A stretch of DNA of 13,978 nucleotides from DASQJL01 sp035689165 (GTDB taxonomy: Bacteria; Eisenbacteria; RBG-16-71-46; SZUA-252). The stretch is taken from the NCBI GenBank assembly GCA_035689165.1, contig DASSLZ010000010.1:1-13978 (forward strand). Direction: 5' to 3'. The translations under genes were made by a program, and so were the position numbers. Each line of letters opens with the position of its first letter. Within the stretch, counting starts at the first letter, position 1. Below, piece after piece: positions 13,475 to 13,978 of the stretch. A model generated the notes under the pieces. It saw only the letters and a list, made by a program, of their open reading frames with translations. It did not search any database and had not been told where the DNA came from.

Positions 13475-13978
13475 CTAACCCCGGACGCGGGCGTTCGTGA
13501 AGACGCTCGGGTCCATGGTCTGCGGTACCGCCACGTTGTCGAAGCGGATCTCCACCGGCTTGCCCTGCAAGCGATGATTCAGGGCCAGCTTGACCGGGCC
13601 GATCGGCGTCCATTGCTCCCACGTGGAGGTCGAGGGTGGAGGCTTCTTCCCTTCCAGCATCATGTCCCACTTGTCGAGCAGGTGGGTGGACCGGTTCACG
13701 TAGAGGGTGTAGTGGTCGCCGGACGTGAGCCCGACTCCCCTGTCGAAGGAGAGCTGCAGCACGTCGTAATCCTGGCCGCCGCGCTTCTGCATGCGAAGGT
13801 ACTTGAGGTGCGTGCCCGGGTCGCGAAGCTTGAACGGCATGATGATCCAGTAGGTGTCGTTCACCCACCGCTCGTAGCCCATCTGGACGATGTTCGCGAT
13901 GTTGGTGGGGTCGGTGTCCACGATCCCGTCCGTGAACGACTTCCCCTTCTTGTCCTTCAGCGTGAAGATCGCGGTGAC
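13475..13978 (-). CDS. Hypothetical beta-rich protein, LolA/DUF6503-like (N-terminus outside window)
   Basis: The last 167 residues are visible. The frame runs open through the window edge, so a GTG at 13921 is not the start. Visible motifs are WVNDTYWIIMPFKLRDPG, VLQLSFDRGVGLTSGDHYTLYVN, THLLDKWDMMLEG and WEQWTPIGPVKL, close to a pattern of strands and Trp residues known from outer-membrane lipoprotein-sorting-like (LolA-fold) and DUF6503 proteins, which are periplasmic or secreted. The family name rests on recall. The C-terminal end RFDNVAVPQTMDPSVFTNAR reads like a predicted-slope/threshold segment common in those proteins. Its relation to the peroxiredoxin operon is unclear; a gap of 237 bp suggests a separate unit. 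Confidence 0.6.
   Translation of the reverse strand, partial: VTAIFTLKDKKGKSFTDGIVDTDPTNIANIVQMGYERWVNDTYWIIMPFKLRDPGTHLKYLRMQKRGGQDYDVLQLSFDRGVGLTSGDHYTLYVNRSTHLLDKWDMMLEGKKPPPSTSTWEQWTPIGPVKLALNHRLQGKPVEIRFDNVAVPQTMDPSVFTNARVRG

Overview
The window is GC-rich, gene-dense DNA from an uncultured-type Gram-negative bacterium. Evidence for a Gram-negative envelope is a TonB-dependent outer-membrane receptor and a beta-rich protein of the envelope-associated LolA/DUF6503 type. High GC, third-position G/C bias and a cluster of DUF6754-type membrane proteins fit a lineage such as Candidatus Eisenbacteria or a Gemmatimonadota/FCB-like group. That placement is inference from gene style, not a phylogenetic result. 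No rRNA, tRNA, CRISPR array, insertion sequence or phage gene was seen.

Left part, plus strand (1-4320): a 5'-truncated TMTC-like membrane/TPR protein is followed by four co-directional small membrane proteins. The first is a DUF6754-type protein (one helix, soluble domain, one helix), then a six-helix protein, a second helix-soluble-helix protein, and another polytopic protein. The alternating design and tight packing suggest one inner-membrane complex of unknown function, the best candidate here for an undescribed system. Three of its junctions have an unusual form: a short arginine/serine-rich reading frame starts on the stop codon of the upstream gene (ATGA) and ends on the start codon of the downstream gene (ATGA). 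At two junctions this comes from a start-site duplication with the same 38-bp offset. A fourth bridging mini-ORF lies on the minus strand between the aminotransferase and antiporter genes.

Middle part, minus strand (10157 down to 4342): TonB-dependent receptor, Rieske ferredoxin, class-V PLP enzyme and CPA2/KefB-type cation:proton antiporter with an RCK module. They are packed as one possible transcription unit, and the PLP gene overlaps the Rieske gene by 14 bp. The PLP enzyme resembles cysteine desulfurases but lacks the catalytic-loop cysteine. The antiporter unit converges on the plus-strand cluster, with only 21 bp between the two stop codons.

Right part, minus strand (13978 down to 10362): a partial envelope-type hypothetical gene, then a peroxiredoxin with a long histone-H1-like basic N-terminal tail, then pyruvate kinase (13-bp gap). 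Next comes an A-type Fe-S carrier (ErpA/IscA family) with its own near-perfect sigma70-type promoter and a hairpin terminator. The pyruvate kinase carries the residue pattern associated with K+-independent enzymes, with Arg instead of Lys at the key site. No gene-free stretch exceeds 300 bp; the longest, 13238-13474 and 10158-10361, are described as features.
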